Shown: piece after piece, positions 1 to 9,866 of the stretch
Layout: each line of letters opens with the position of its first letter
How positions within the stretch are numbered: position 1 is the first letter of the stretch
Made by a program: the position numbers and the translations under genes
The notes under the pieces: generated by a model
Told to the model about the DNA's origin: nothing
What the model saw: only the letters and a program-made list of their open reading frames with translations
Database searches by the model: none
Source of the DNA: Salticus scenicus
Taxonomy: Eukaryota; Arthropoda; Arachnida; Araneae; Salticidae
NCBI GenBank assembly: GCA_963930645.1
Contig: OZ005660.1
Location: forward strand, 199,318,427-199,382,426
DNA: 64,000 nt
Direction of reading: 5' to 3'

Positions 1-384
1 GACTCGAAGGGCGTCCTGACATTTCGTGAAGTCATTCTTCGATGCTTGAAGTTCCACCCGACATTGCGCGAGGCCATCTTTACAGGCTTGAAGTTCGTCC
101 TGACATTGCGTGAGGCGATCATCCCTATTCCATTGATTTTTATCCGATAATCTCTCCCTAGAACAAGCGTTTATTTGGCAAAGTTTTAATAAAAAATCTA
201 AAAAACTTTTGCTTTGTAAAAAAAGACTCAAGTTATCTTCGATAATGGGTTCACTTAAAAGGAAAGCTTGAGTCAAGTCATTCGTCAGTTCTTTTTTTAA
301 CGTATTGACAGTGGTATGGGCTATAACATCGTCTGGGTATTGCTTGGTTTTTAGGATGTGTTCGACAAGGGTTTTAAAAACCAT
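1..384 (-). CDS. Partial coiled-repeat protein, C-terminus beyond window edge
   Basis: An open frame runs from an ATG at 384 to the left window edge without a stop (128 codons). The first ~85 residues look helical and show no family I recognise. The last ~40 residues start a heptad-like repeat with a regular Cys-Gln spacing (CQDELQAC, CRVELQAS, CQDALRV), suggesting a long coiled coil or fibre that continues outside the window. The start overlaps the 3' end of the upstream gene by 34 nt, as is common in this genome. Function unknown; a structural fibre or tether is only a guess from the repeat. Confidence 0.7.
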   Translation of the reverse strand, partial: MVFKTLVEHILKTKQYPDDVIAHTTVNTLKKELTNDLTQAFLLSEPIIEDNLSLFLQSKSFLDFLLKLCQINACSRERLSDKNQWNRDDRLTQCQDELQACKDGLAQCRVELQASKNDFTKCQDALRV

Positions 385-1400
385 CTTGTTTCCTCGCCGA
401 AAAGTATTTTGGCTACATGGACCAGATCCATGTACAAAAACTTGTACTTTTCGGATGTTTGAATTTGCAACCAAGACAAAATCTCCATAATCTCCTTCTT
501 TTTGATATGTAAACCGTAAACATAATATCTCAAACCAAATTTTTTCCAAGTGTCTTCATTTTTATAGAAAGGTAACCAACAGTTACAGATGACGGAATTG
601 AAATCTCGGTAAGGTTCTTTCAGCTGAGTGACCACCATCGGGGAAACGTATTCCACTTGATGGTTTCGAGAGATCAAGAATAGAGTTCCCACAGGTTCTT
701 CGTCGGTTAAAAGGACTTCACATTGATAGAAATCGGGAGGGGGTAAGACAGAAGGTTGCAGGTCGGATCGTTTTAAAATCATGTGGACTTCCCTGCCAAA
801 ATAAGCGGAAGGATTGGAGTAGGTGGTCTTGGTGAACGATTCGTTACAAAGAGCGAATACAAAATGAGTCCACCTATTGAATTGTTTCAACCCGTCACCC
901 GATCGTTTAAAGAACCTGAGATTGGCGACTTCCTGGAGGGTCAGGGCTCGTTTCTGTTCCTTCGCTTCAAATATACGGTAGAGGGCTTGAAAAGCAATTT
1001 CTCTTCGGCACTTCTTCATGATAGGGGAAAGGGGATTATTTTTAGAAATGACAAAGAGGGTCGAAGCATGAAAATAACTATACAAAATTTTATGCGGAGT
1101 GAAGAGAGCCCGGAGTAAAGTTTCACAGGCCCCATCCGGGACACAGATGCCACCCGCCGTGCTGACACTTCCGATCTCGTATAACAAAAAATTTTTCCCT
1201 CGGTTAATGGACGGACACTTTCCCTGTATGACGAGGATACTGTTTTCCGGAGGGTCAATGGCTGTCGAATCTAGAAAATTGGATTTATACGTGACGATCG
1301 CGCGTTTAAAGCGTAGAGCCACGAAATGAAACCGTTTAAACTTATTTCCAAACACATCAATGTAATTGTTTAACTCTCTTTGTAAGAAGAGGACGTTCAT
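351..1400 (-). CDS. Unknown 349-aa protein downstream of the RPB1-like gene
   Basis: The frame begins at an ATG and is intact, 349 aa, with no signal peptide or membrane segment. The sequence looks globular, with several aromatic-rich beta-like stretches and scattered cysteines that form no clear metal site. It lies directly downstream of the RPB1-like gene on the same strand, separated by one A/T palindrome, and its 3' end overlaps the next gene. The position next to an RNA polymerase gene could suggest a transcription role, for example an accessory subunit, but I see no motif to support that. Confidence 0.75.
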   Translation of the reverse strand: MNVLFLQRELNNYIDVFGNKFKRFHFVALRFKRAIVTYKSNFLDSTAIDPPENSILVIQGKCPSINRGKNFLLYEIGSVSTAGGICVPDGACETLLRALFTPHKILYSYFHASTLFVISKNNPLSPIMKKCRREIAFQALYRIFEAKEQKRALTLQEVANLRFFKRSGDGLKQFNRWTHFVFALCNESFTKTTYSNPSAYFGREVHMILKRSDLQPSVLPPPDFYQCEVLLTDEEPVGTLFLISRNHQVEYVSPMVVTQLKEPYRDFNSVICNCWLPFYKNEDTWKKFGLRYYVYGLHIKKKEIMEILSWLQIQTSEKYKFLYMDLVHVAKILFGEETRWFLKPLSNTS

Positions 1401-1441
1401 GGTAAACTTGTTGTTTGTGATTTACAACCCCCCTTTTATGT

Positions 1442-1455
1442 AAAAAAAAAAAAAA

Positions 1456-1489
<34 letters not shown>
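1442..1489. repeat. A(n)T(n) palindrome
   Basis: About 18 A followed by about 30 T. It touches the stop codon of the RPB1-like gene (TGA then A-run on the minus strand) and lies 41 bp upstream of the next minus-strand start. Confidence 0.95.
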
Positions 1490-3075
1490 CACCAGGGGTG
1501 GATGCTGCTGAATTGAAAATTTTTCTGGATCAGCACGGTGTCGAGGAGAAAGTCGAACGTTTCGGCGGACAAAATATCGGTATAGTGATACCCGTCCAAC
1601 GCATGCAACAAAATGACCCGCTTTTGACCGTCCACGATTCTTCCCCAGTAATCCACCTTCATATCGTGCGTGTTGGACATGGTTTTGTTGTACACGTAGC
1701 CCGGCAACCAAATGTTTTGCATTTGATACAAAGCGTTCAAAGAGGTTCTTCCGTGAGCCGACGCTTCCACCCCTTTCAATCCCGATTTAAACGAATTTCG
1801 AATGACGGTGCCGCTCTGCAAGCCAATTTGACCGAATAATTCTTGCACGTTTTCCGCGTTGCCTTTGGCTCCCGCCAGGATTTGGGTGGTGATGCAACAG
1901 GGGTGGGCCATGAAATCGCCTCCCTTCTGGAGGATGGCTTCGATGGTGTTCATTTCTTCCAAGGTGAGCGCAAAACACAAGTCGTTTTGGAGTCGATCCA
2001 AATAAAAGCGCCGCATCTCGTTAAAAGCTTGAAACGTCCTCTTCGATCCGTACAGCTCGCAGATGACGCGAAACGTTTTTTTCAAATCACGCTGCTTGTA
2101 GGGTAAAAAATCAATGTCGTCGTAAAACAAATAATAGGCGACCAACATATCTTGGCTGGGACTGAGCTTCAGCCCCATCACGAAACTCTGCATTTCCCAC
2201 TCCGGATTGAGGAGGGTGGCACATTCGGCCTGGGACAACAGGCTGGGCACGAGGTAAAGGTTCGCCTCGTCCCCATCGAAATCCCCGTTGATCGACTGGA
2301 GAATTTCGAGCGGCACCCCGAAACAATCGTACGGCCACCCACCCCCCTCCAAGGGCACCCGCAACCCGACGAAATTCTCGGGTTGCAAGGAAGGCATGCG
2401 ATTCAGAATGACCCATTGCCCTCGGAGCTGAAATTTCTCCACAATGGAGTCGGGTATGCGGATTTCATTGGGCTGGAGCGTGGCGTCGGGGACAATCATG
2501 CCGCGCATGGAATAGCGACACCGTTTGCCGAAGGCAATTTGCCGCATGAGCGTCGCCTTGCCACAGGACCTCGATTCCAGACTGCCGTAATTGAGGGGGG
2601 CCTCTTGCACCTGTTTGTAGAAGAGGGCCGCTTTCGAAGGCGGCTGGATGTGTTTCGTGCGGTAGGTCATGGGCATCCCCATCACGTACTTGAGGACTTT
2701 TTCGTAGACGAGGGTGGTGCGCATTTGCCAAAAAATGGGATCCTGTAACAGGAGAAAGTCTTGCTGCGTTTCGATTCGGTGTTTCTCGATGAGACGTTGC
2801 AACTGGGGCAAGAGGAAAGTGTAGCCCGGAGTGGCGATGGCAATGGAGTGGACCGGGTAACATTTCAATCGTTCGTTGAAATAAAATTGGTCGCAACACA
2901 CGGTAAAGGATTGGATCTTCCGAAAGGAAAGAGGTTTCTCGCATTCGGAACAGACGCGGGCAAAAGAGTTTTTCTTGCGCCAGGCTTTCAAGAGTTTGAG
3001 AACCTCGGGGGGAGTGGCCTGCAGAGGACAATCTTTCAACTCCAACAAGTTGATGCGATACCGTACAATAGCCAT
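1489..3075 (-). CDS. DNA-directed RNA polymerase, short RPB1-like (beta-prime) subunit
   Basis: A 528-aa protein. Near residue 265 it carries GDFDGDEANL, the metal-binding NADFDGDE signature of multisubunit RNA polymerase largest subunits. This is preceded by VILNRMPSLQPENFVGLRV, which matches the conserved NRQPTLH block, and followed by a SPSQDMLVAYYLF block like the bridge to the funnel. A CxxC near residue 46 could bind zinc. Cellular and most giant-virus RPB1 chains exceed 1,300 aa, so this keeps only the active-site core, as baculovirus LEF-9 does. The ATG at 3075 is chosen because the longer frame runs through an A/T hairpin. It should pair with the RPB2-like chain at 32.7-35.3 kb. Confidence 0.88.
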
Positions 3076-3108
3076 GGTGGTGAGGAGAGAGAGAGGATTC
3101 CAAACCTT

Positions 3109-3175
3109 TAAAAAAAAAAAAAAAAAAAAAATTTTTTTTTTTTTTTTTTTTTTAATTAAAGCCACACCCACTTGG

Positions 3176-3248
<73 letters not shown>
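3109..3248. repeat. Two A(n)T(n) palindromes with a CACCC spacer
   Basis: Palindromes at 3109-3153 and 3176-3248 are separated by a short spacer containing GCCACACCCACTTG, a box that recurs next to hairpins near 45 kb. They fill the gap upstream of the RPB1-like gene. Confidence 0.93.
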
Positions 3249-3251
<3 letters not shown>

Positions 3252-3331
3252 GAAGGTAAGTGACTTTCTTTTATTTTAATAACCTAACCATTTCATACAA
3301 ATGGCTCTAACATGATTTGTTCATATCATCG

Positions 3332-3958
3332 TTACTCATCTTCAAATGTAAAACCAACCCAATCCAATCTATCCAATACAGATTTCACATTTTTACCAGG
3401 TTTGCCAAAAGGATCCTTCTTGCAAGATAGATCACTTTCAATACAATTTATTAAACCACAATTTTCCATAAATTCTATCAATGCCTTGGATGCCGAATCG
3501 AATAAAGAATCACTTTTGAATTTGTTCGCACACTCCCCGATAAAACATCCGGTGACGATTAAACATTCCATGACCCAAGGTTGATAATTATTATGACCTC
3601 GCCAGTGGTGAGGTGTCAAAACTTTCTCATCCAAAATCCTTCGAAGTCTAGGGGATAGAGATGATAAATCGGAATCGACGATAACTTGTAATTTTTCTTT
3701 TAACTTGGGAATCGCATCTTTGAATTTGTGGACGTTGATACCCGTAGGCTTGATGAGGAATGGGATTTGAAAATAGACTTTGAGCATTCTTAAAATAGAA
3801 AGGCCAAATTGACGTTCCCTCGGTTTGAAATCCGGATCGTCTATATGATTCACCATGTGGACCAACATTTGATTACCCGTATCATCAAAATTTGCAAGAT
3901 GAACACAATCTCGAAGTAGGTAATGAAAAATATTCCTGACGGGATCAAAGTAATTCAT
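3332..3958 (-). CDS. Divergent Bcl-2-like paralogue, copy 1
   Basis: A 208-aa helical protein starting at ATG 3958 (the longer frame uses TTG). It is clearly related to the protein at 39.0-39.6 kb: both share an N-terminal xxIFxxLLR(D/E)Cxx(L)AN helix, a central SPR(L/V)xR(I/L)L(D/K) segment, and an ECLIxxGxxxxxC helix. The N-terminal helix also matches that of the two clear Bcl-2 homologues in this window (RMDFILENIFAHLLREC), which suggests a diverged Bcl-2 fold. Canonical BH1 and BH2 motifs are not recognisable, so an anti-apoptotic role is inference only. Confidence 0.75.
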   Translation of the reverse strand: MNYFDPVRNIFHYLLRDCVHLANFDDTGNQMLVHMVNHIDDPDFKPRERQFGLSILRMLKVYFQIPFLIKPTGINVHKFKDAIPKLKEKLQVIVDSDLSSLSPRLRRILDEKVLTPHHWRGHNNYQPWVMECLIVTGCFIGECANKFKSDSLFDSASKALIEFMENCGLINCIESDLSCKKDPFGKPGKNVKSVLDRLDWVGFTFEDE

Positions 3959-4013
3959 GATCAAGGGTGTTTAATAATCAAGATTTTTTTTTCCAGAAGA
4001 CAAAAACCTTTAT

Positions 4014-4034
4014 AAAAAAAAAAAAAAAAAAAAA

Positions 4035-4072
<38 letters not shown>
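4014..4072. repeat. A(n)T(n) palindrome
   Basis: A-run then T-run filling the gap between two minus-strand genes; the T-run ends 3 bp from the stop codon of the upstream gene. Confidence 0.95.
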
Positions 4073-4075
<3 letters not shown>

Positions 4076-5488
4076 TCAAACAGAGATGACATTCGATTCA
4101 GTGATTTGTTTTGCTTCCATCTCTCTCTGCATCTCCACCACTTGTCCCTGCAAAGTCTTGTACTCAGATTCCAGTTTCCAATGCGCTTCCACGATCGGTC
4201 TCATGTCTCTCAAATAATTTTGAATTCGCGGCGGAGGCGTCCACATTTCATTCCGAACCGATTCATAAAAACAATTCCCTCTTTCGGCCTGCACTCTCAA
4301 CCAATCCTCCACATTTTCCCGATCCAGATAAAGCCTTTTACCCCCCATCAAATAGAGAAAACGAGGCGTTGAGTTCTCTGTCGGAACCCATTCTCGCTTG
4401 AGAGGCAACACCCTCCCGCCTTCGAAAGCGTGAAAATATTTGATTTTTTGCCTATAGACCCCGTTTTCTTCGACCAACCGACCGTACGCCAACGTGGCCG
4501 GCGAGGCCCTCCGAAACATTTCCCGATTCATCACCTCTTCGAGACCCCCGTCCTACTGCAATGCCAACGGTAACCGAAAATCTTTCGGCAGCGTCCGAAA
4601 GATGTAGAAATGTTTCTCTTCCAAGGGAGCCCTTTTATATCGCTTGCCCCCGATCGTAAAATGACATCTAGACAGTCTCTTGCACAGGTAACCCATTGTA
4701 TGGACCAGATGCAAGGCCGACACGATCTCTCGGTGTAGCTTAGAAGGATAACGAGGACGGGGTCGGGTAGCCGGTTCGATTTTCGGCCACACCTGTTTCT
4801 CGAAAAGACCTTTAGGGGAAACGATTATCATGTGTCGATGCTGCCGAAAATAGGGTAGCGCGTCCGGCCCGCCGTCGCACCAGCACGAGAAAGGTAGAGT
4901 TGCGACTGCCCCTTTTTGCTCATCCATCGCCTCCAGGAAACTTTCGAATGCAACGGCTTTGACTATCACGTGCACCCAATCCGTAGAATCCTTGGTCCGG
5001 ACGTATTTTCGAACGTAAGAGGCTGCCATGTTCAAATTCTCGTCTTCGAAATAATCCACTTCGGAATCGGGGTCCATCAAACAAATGTCTTCGAATGCAC
5101 GACGTGATAAAAGATGGCGGATATCCGGATGGTGGAAAAACGACTTCGGCACACATAAGGGACGGGTGTCCAGGACGCTGAGCTCGTCGGGGATCGACTC
5201 ATCCATCTCCACATCTGAGACTTGATCGGTATCCATGTCCATGCTCTTAACACCTATAAATTTTCGAAAACATGTCAAGAAATGTCTCGCGTTATGCTTT
5301 TTTTGTCCAGATTGCCAGTGGTAGCGTCCGTTACACCATACGCAAGAAGTCTTCGTTCTGAATCCATGGGTTGTTAAAGAATGCTTTTCGAACTGAATGG
5401 GTAAAATTTCAACTTCGCAACGAGGACACTTGAAAGAATAAGCTTTCCTTCTCAAATCCATATAATAATCATGTATCTTTGGAGCCAT
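4076..5488 (-). pseudogene. Zinc-finger protein paralogue split by an in-frame TAG
   Basis: A 471-codon frame starting at ATG 5488 is interrupted once by TAG at 4553-4555. On either side the sequence follows the intact paralogue at 5578-7224 without a shift in frame; the paralogue has Trp (TGG) at that place. The upstream part (311 aa) keeps the Cys/His N-terminal finger region, the SCWCDGGPDALPYFRQHRHMI block and the IGGKRYKRAPL block. The downstream part (152 aa from an internal ATG) keeps the EMFRRASPA and WTPPPRIQNYLRD blocks but lacks the long coiled coil. It may be a recent pseudogene, a readthrough gene, or two separate proteins. Confidence 0.75.
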
Positions 5489-5524
5489 TGTTACAGAAAA
5501 GAGTAGCCAACCCTTTAAATAATT

Positions 5525-5525
5525 G

Positions 5526-5579
<54 letters not shown>
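5525..5579. repeat. A(n)T(n) palindrome
   Basis: The T-run supplies the first bases of the TTA that encodes the stop codon of the 548-aa gene; the palindrome lies 37 bp upstream of the next start. Confidence 0.95.
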
Positions 5580-5583
<4 letters not shown>

Positions 5584-7224
5584 GTCTTCATATTTGGACA
5601 GTCTCCGCTTCAGCTCAGCAATCTCGGCTTCATATTTCCGCTTCAGCTCAGCATTCTCGGCTTTCAACTGCATTATGACTTCATCCTGCAGTTTGTTGAT
5701 CTTATCCTGCAACTTTCTGTTCTCATTCATCGACCGTTTATATTTCAGTTTGACGTGCACAATCTCTTCTTTCAGAGAGGACACTTCTCTTCGCAATTCC
5801 GATATTTTTCTATCCTTCTCGGCTTTCGTCTCTTCAATTTGTTTTTTGACCTGTCTTTTCAAGTCGGCCATCTCTCTCTGTAAAGTCTTGATCTCCGATT
5901 CCAGTTTCCAATTTGCTTCCACGATCGGCCTCGTGTCTCTTAAATAATTTTGGATTCGCGGCGGAGGCGTCCACCATTCGTCGCCGACCTGTTCGTAGAA
6001 ACAATTGCCTCTCTCGGCCTGAGCCTTCAACCAGTTTCCCTCTACCACTTCTTCTCGATCCAGATACAGTTTCTTACCTCCCATCAAACAGAGAAAACGA
6101 GCCGTCTCGCATCTTGTCGTAGGGACAAACTCTCGCTTGAGAGGCAGTACCTTCCCCCCTTGGAAAGCATGGAAATGTTTGATTTTTTGTTTATAGACCC
6201 CGTTTTCTTCGACCAGTTGACCGTACGCCAACTTGGCCGGCGAGGCCCTGCGAAACATTTCCAAATCCATTGCTCCCACCATGCCTCCGTCCCACTGCAA
6301 GGTCAGCGGCAACCGAAAGTCTTTCGGCAGCGTCCGAAAGATGTAGAAATGTTTGTTTTTCAAGGGCGCTCTCTTATAGCGCTTCCCCCCGATCGTAAAG
6401 TAACATCTCGAACGCCTCTTGCTCACGTAGCCCATCGTGTTGACCAAGTGCATGGCCGATTTTATCACCTCGCACTTTTTCGAAGGATAGTTTTTACGGG
6501 GTCTCTGGAAAGGTCGGACCTTGGACCAAATTTTCTGGAAGCGACCCTTGGGCGCGACCACGATCATGTGCCGGTGCTGTCTGAAAAGGGGATCCTCGTC
6601 CGGACCGCCGTCGCACCAGCACGAGAAAGGCAGCGTGACCACCCTCCCCTCTTCCTTGTCCAAAGCCCTTATGAAGGATTCGAAGGCGGCCGCCTTGACC
6701 ATCACGTGAAACCAGCCCGCACTCGACCCGACGTACTTTCGCACGTAGCAGGCGGCCGCGTTCACGTTCTCGTCTTCGTAATAATCGACCTCGGAGCCGG
6801 GATCCATCGGCCAGAGGTCTTCGAAGAGGCGCTCCGTCAAGAAGCCGCGAAGGTCCGGATGGTCGAAAAAGGTTTGGGCGGCGCACAAGGGACGCGTGTC
6901 CAGGAGTCGGAGCTCCTCCGGGATTGGACACGGCTCGTCGTCCATCTTCTCCCGATCCATTCTCTTAACAATTCTCTTAACGGCTATAAATTTTCGGAAA
7001 CACGCGATCAAGTGATTCATGTGTTGGTACTTCGTTTTGGAATCCCATTTCTTTTTCCCCAGACACCAAACGCAAGAAGTACTCGTCGGTAGTTTATGGT
7101 TTTTCAAACAATGTTTTTCAAACTGAATAGGCAAAAGTTGAATTTCGCAATGCGGACAACGGAAAGGGTAAGTTTTTCTCTTCAAATCTTGGCGATAAAG
7201 ATGCAAAGTGTTACTTTTAGCCAT
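5578..7224 (-). CDS. Zinc-finger and coiled-coil protein, intact copy
   Basis: A 548-aa protein. The first ~75 residues have paired Cys/His motifs (FRCPHC, FEKHCLKNH, SCVWC, HMNHLIAC) typical of zinc binding. A central conserved domain contains SCWCDGGPDEDPLFRQHRHMIVV followed ~45 residues later by GYVSKRRSRCYFTIGGKRYKRA. The HxH followed by a (Y/V)xSK region faintly recalls HUH endonuclease Rep proteins, but the middle residue is Arg rather than hydrophobic, so I do not call it. The last ~130 residues are a Lys/Glu-rich coiled coil. It is tandem with the split copy at 4076-5488. Function unknown; nucleic-acid binding is likely. Confidence 0.82.
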
Positions 7225-7260
7225 GGATCCGTAAAACTGTTTCTAACTAGACAATATATT

Positions 7261-7323
7261 TAAAAAAAAAAAAAAAAAAAAAAAATTTTTTTTTTTTTTT
7301 TTTTTTTTTTTAAGTTACATACA

Positions 7324-7369
<46 letters not shown>

Positions 7370-7386
7370 TTTTTTTTTTTTTTTTT
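7261..7386. repeat. Two A(n)T(n) palindromes
   Basis: Palindromes at 7261-7310 and 7327-7386 are separated by about 16 bp (AAGTTACATACACTT) upstream of the 548-aa gene. Confidence 0.93.
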
Positions 7387-7970
7387 ATAAATTTGATGCC
7401 CCACTAACCGCAGTCAAAATGAGACAAACGGTCAAAATCATGTAGAAAAGTGTCTATATTTGCAAGAAAAAACATAAAATTTATCACAAAGACATCTTAA
7501 ACCTTAATGGGGTTCACTGAGTAGAGGTCTCTCCTTAGAAGATACCATATATATAGTTTTTAAATATTTTTTATTTTTCAGAAAAGTTTTTGGACCACTT
7601 GGAATTATGGGTAATTTTATATGACTCGATTAACCGAAACTCTCCAATAACCGAACTGTGTTTTTAAATATTTTTTATTTTTCAGAAAAGTTTTTGGAGA
7701 GACACCACTTGGAATTATGGGTAATTTTATATGACTCGATTATCCGAACCGAAACTCTCTGTTGACTGAACTATATAGTTTTTAAATATTTTTTATTTTT
7801 CAGAAAAGTTTTTGGACCACTTGGAATTATGGGTAATTTTATATGACTCGATTATCCGAAACTCTCCGTTGACCAAAGTCGGTCTATATAGTTTTTCTGA
7901 CCCCTTGGGTAATTTTATATGACTCGATTATCCGAACCTCTCCGTTAACCGAACTAGATAGTCCGCTCCC
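7387..7970. repeat. Direct repeats of ~105-118 bp, non-coding
   Basis: After an AT-rich lead, four tandem units run from about 7555 to 7970. Each unit has a GTTTTTAAATATTTTTTATT lead, a CAGAAAAGTTTTTGGA segment, a GGGTAATTTTATATGACTCG core and a variable CTCTCCGTTGACC-like tail; the last unit is truncated at its 5' side. The units differ by small insertions such as GAGACA. No gene is visible. A regulatory or replication role is possible but unsupported. Confidence 0.85.
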
Positions 7971-8153
7971 TGTAAGAAACACACACACCTCTGGCCGCTT
8001 GGGTCATTTTGAACGAGGCCTTAGAAATGGACCTGGGAGCGAGCGGCGTGGCACCGTCAGCGCCCTCCTCCAAGAGGTTCAGCGCGCCCCCCTCTGACTG
8101 TGTGAGGGCACCGGCTGCCGCCGTGGTGCCCACGAAAGTTGGAAAGGAGCAGT
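7971..8153. other. GC-rich island with open frames, no recognised gene
   Basis: This ~150-bp stretch is much richer in G+C than its surroundings and is open on both strands (plus strand from ATG 8027, 43 codons before the A-run). The translations are Ala/Pro/Ser-rich and match nothing I recognise. It ends abruptly at an A/T palindrome. It may be a captured fragment. Confidence 0.4.
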
Positions 8154-8154
8154 C

Positions 8155-8176
8155 AAAAAAAAAAAAAAAAAAAAAA

Positions 8177-8208
<32 letters not shown>
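8155..8208. repeat. A(n)T(n) palindrome
   Basis: Lies 55 bp upstream of the family-B gene start at 8263. Confidence 0.95.
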
Positions 8209-8211
<3 letters not shown>

Positions 8212-8262
8212 TTAAATTATAGGCATTGTCATTGCTGCCGCTCTATTCTCTTTGCTGCCGCT

Positions 8263-9165
8263 ATGGTTTGGCGCGAGATGCTTTATATTCGTAAATGGAT
8301 TCCTCCCACCTATACCCATTATAATTATGTATATCACGTGATAGTGATAGAAGAATCTATGAGATGCGTACGATTGGAAAAAATTCTTGGAAGCCATAAT
8401 ATAAATGTCATTGATTTTGTAGTACATGAGGGTGCACTGCGGGACTCTCACATACATCTATTTATTAATTCAGACAATGAAATCGACCGAGATGTTTGGA
8501 AAGAATTCCTGTATGGATTTACGATACAACCCATCCATTTTTATTCCATTTTTAATCATTTGTCTAATGATTGTAATTGTTGCGTTTTGACATTACAAGA
8601 TTGGTGTATTAAAAAGATATGGGATAGTATGAGTACTTTTCATGATATCGTACACCTAAATTTACCTACTCCACTTTTCCGAAAAGTTGTTCGAGAATCT
8701 CAGAAATATATTCTACCCGTACCGATTGATAAGTCTAAATTGGTCTTGAAAGGTAAATTGTTAGAAGAACTATTTTTGGAAACTGATACCATTTTCGATA
8801 GAAATATGGCTACCTATTTTCAAAGTATTTGGAATTACTTGCCACCTGAATTCTTATATGTTCAATGTTACTTTGTGAAGGATCGTTTTAAATATTCACT
8901 ATGCCTTCACTGCATGCGATTACTTTTTTATGGAGAAGAGGGTTTCACTCATCGATATTACTATAAAATGTGGCCGTCGATAACCCGTAGCGATAAAAAG
9001 GAGTACTGGTGCCACTTATGCAAGCAGGTACCTTTATTCCATGTAACAACTCATGAACAGTATGTGAAACAATATAGTCAACAATATAGCAAACCTTCTC
9101 TCTATCCAGAACCTATCAAAGTTCAAAAATATGAAATTTGTAAAGATAACATGATCCCAGTGTGA
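8263..9165 (+). CDS. Family B protein 1, putative zinc-binding
   Basis: A 300-aa protein with close paralogues at 28.2-29.2 kb and, more distantly, 51.3-52.5 kb. Shared features: an N-terminal PTYTHYNYVYHVI block, an internal NCCVLTLQDxCIKKIWDSMS helix, a LPTPLF(R/Q)K segment, and C-terminal CxxC pairs (CLHCMRLLFYGEE and YWCHLCKQVPLF, around residues 215 and 250), likely a zinc site. No known domain is recognised. Its gene is flanked by A/T palindromes on both sides. Multigene family membership suggests an accessory or host-interaction role (inference). Confidence 0.88.
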   Translation: MVWREMLYIRKWIPPTYTHYNYVYHVIVIEESMRCVRLEKILGSHNINVIDFVVHEGALRDSHIHLFINSDNEIDRDVWKEFLYGFTIQPIHFYSIFNHLSNDCNCCVLTLQDWCIKKIWDSMSTFHDIVHLNLPTPLFRKVVRESQKYILPVPIDKSKLVLKGKLLEELFLETDTIFDRNMATYFQSIWNYLPPEFLYVQCYFVKDRFKYSLCLHCMRLLFYGEEGFTHRYYYKMWPSITRSDKKEYWCHLCKQVPLFHVTTHEQYVKQYSQQYSKPSLYPEPIKVQKYEICKDNMIPV

Positions 9166-9202
9166 CTTTTCCGAGGTTCTAATGGAAGATTTTCTACTGA
9201 CA

Positions 9203-9203
<1 letters not shown>

Positions 9204-9267
<64 letters not shown>
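9204..9267. repeat. A(n)T(n) palindrome
   Basis: Between two plus-strand genes, 17 bp upstream of the start at 9285. Confidence 0.95.
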
Positions 9268-9272
<5 letters not shown>

Positions 9273-9284
9273 ATAAAATAAAGG

Positions 9285-9866
9285 ATGGTGAAACCTCGAA
9301 AGATACCGATTGAGTATGCGTACGACGCTTTGAATCGATCGCAACGTGGATTCGATGCCATTTACCGCATCACCTTTCAGGAATTGGAACCGCTGGCCAC
9401 GGACCATCAAGCGCTGGTGCAAGTGCAACGCTTACGTCCCTATTTTGCCACCCAGCAAGACTTTCAAGAGTTTCGAAACAGCATTCAAGTGGCCGACCGC
9501 TATTGGGAGAGAGCGATTCACACCGCGGGTCCGGCCATCGAGGCGTATTGTCGACGTTTCATGACGGGGGGTCGGGCCCCTGCGCCTCCGCGGGGTCGGG
9601 GTCGCCGCCGCATCCCCTTACGGATGCATTCTCGGTTGGGGGACGTGTCGGACGACGAGATGGATCAGCATGCCGATCAATCGGTCCTCTCTATCAGTCC
9701 CTCCCACGACGAATGCGACGACACGGATGTCAATCTGCCTCTTCCCACCTGTCAGGCGATCCGCCGCGTGTGTCGCTATTACAGTCCGAGTCGCAGTTAT
9801 GTCCGCTACCGTCCGGACGAGAGCGAAGACAAGCGCTATCGCGTCAATGTGTCCTACAATCGATGA
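9285..9866 (+). CDS. Unknown 193-aa protein with a basic linker and acidic patch
   Basis: The start ATG is preceded by ATAAAATAAAGG, an ATAAAG-like box seen upstream of several genes here. Residues ~1-95 are helical. Residues ~97-112 are Arg/Gly/Pro-rich (APAPPRGRGRRRI), followed by an Asp-rich section (DDEMDQ, DECDDTD) and a Tyr/Arg-rich tail. No known family. The 3' end overlaps the convergent gene by 23 nt. Base composition is GC-rich, like the other core-block genes. Confidence 0.75.
   Translation: MVKPRKIPIEYAYDALNRSQRGFDAIYRITFQELEPLATDHQALVQVQRLRPYFATQQDFQEFRNSIQVADRYWERAIHTAGPAIEAYCRRFMTGGRAPAPPRGRGRRRIPLRMHSRLGDVSDDEMDQHADQSVLSISPSHDECDDTDVNLPLPTCQAIRRVCRYYSPSRSYVRYRPDESEDKRYRVNVSYNR

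Noticed and set aside
5950..7092. 380-codon frame antisense to the zinc-finger protein
   Set aside because: No ATG-driven domain content; the minus strand has a paralogue-supported protein.
7400..8000. CRISPR-like array
   Set aside because: Repeats of ~110 bp are tandem with no unique spacers of uniform length, and no cas genes exist; the context is an animal virus.
8009..8215. 68-codon frame in the GC-rich island
   Set aside because: Starts with TTG, ends by running through an A/T palindrome, and matches nothing recognisable.
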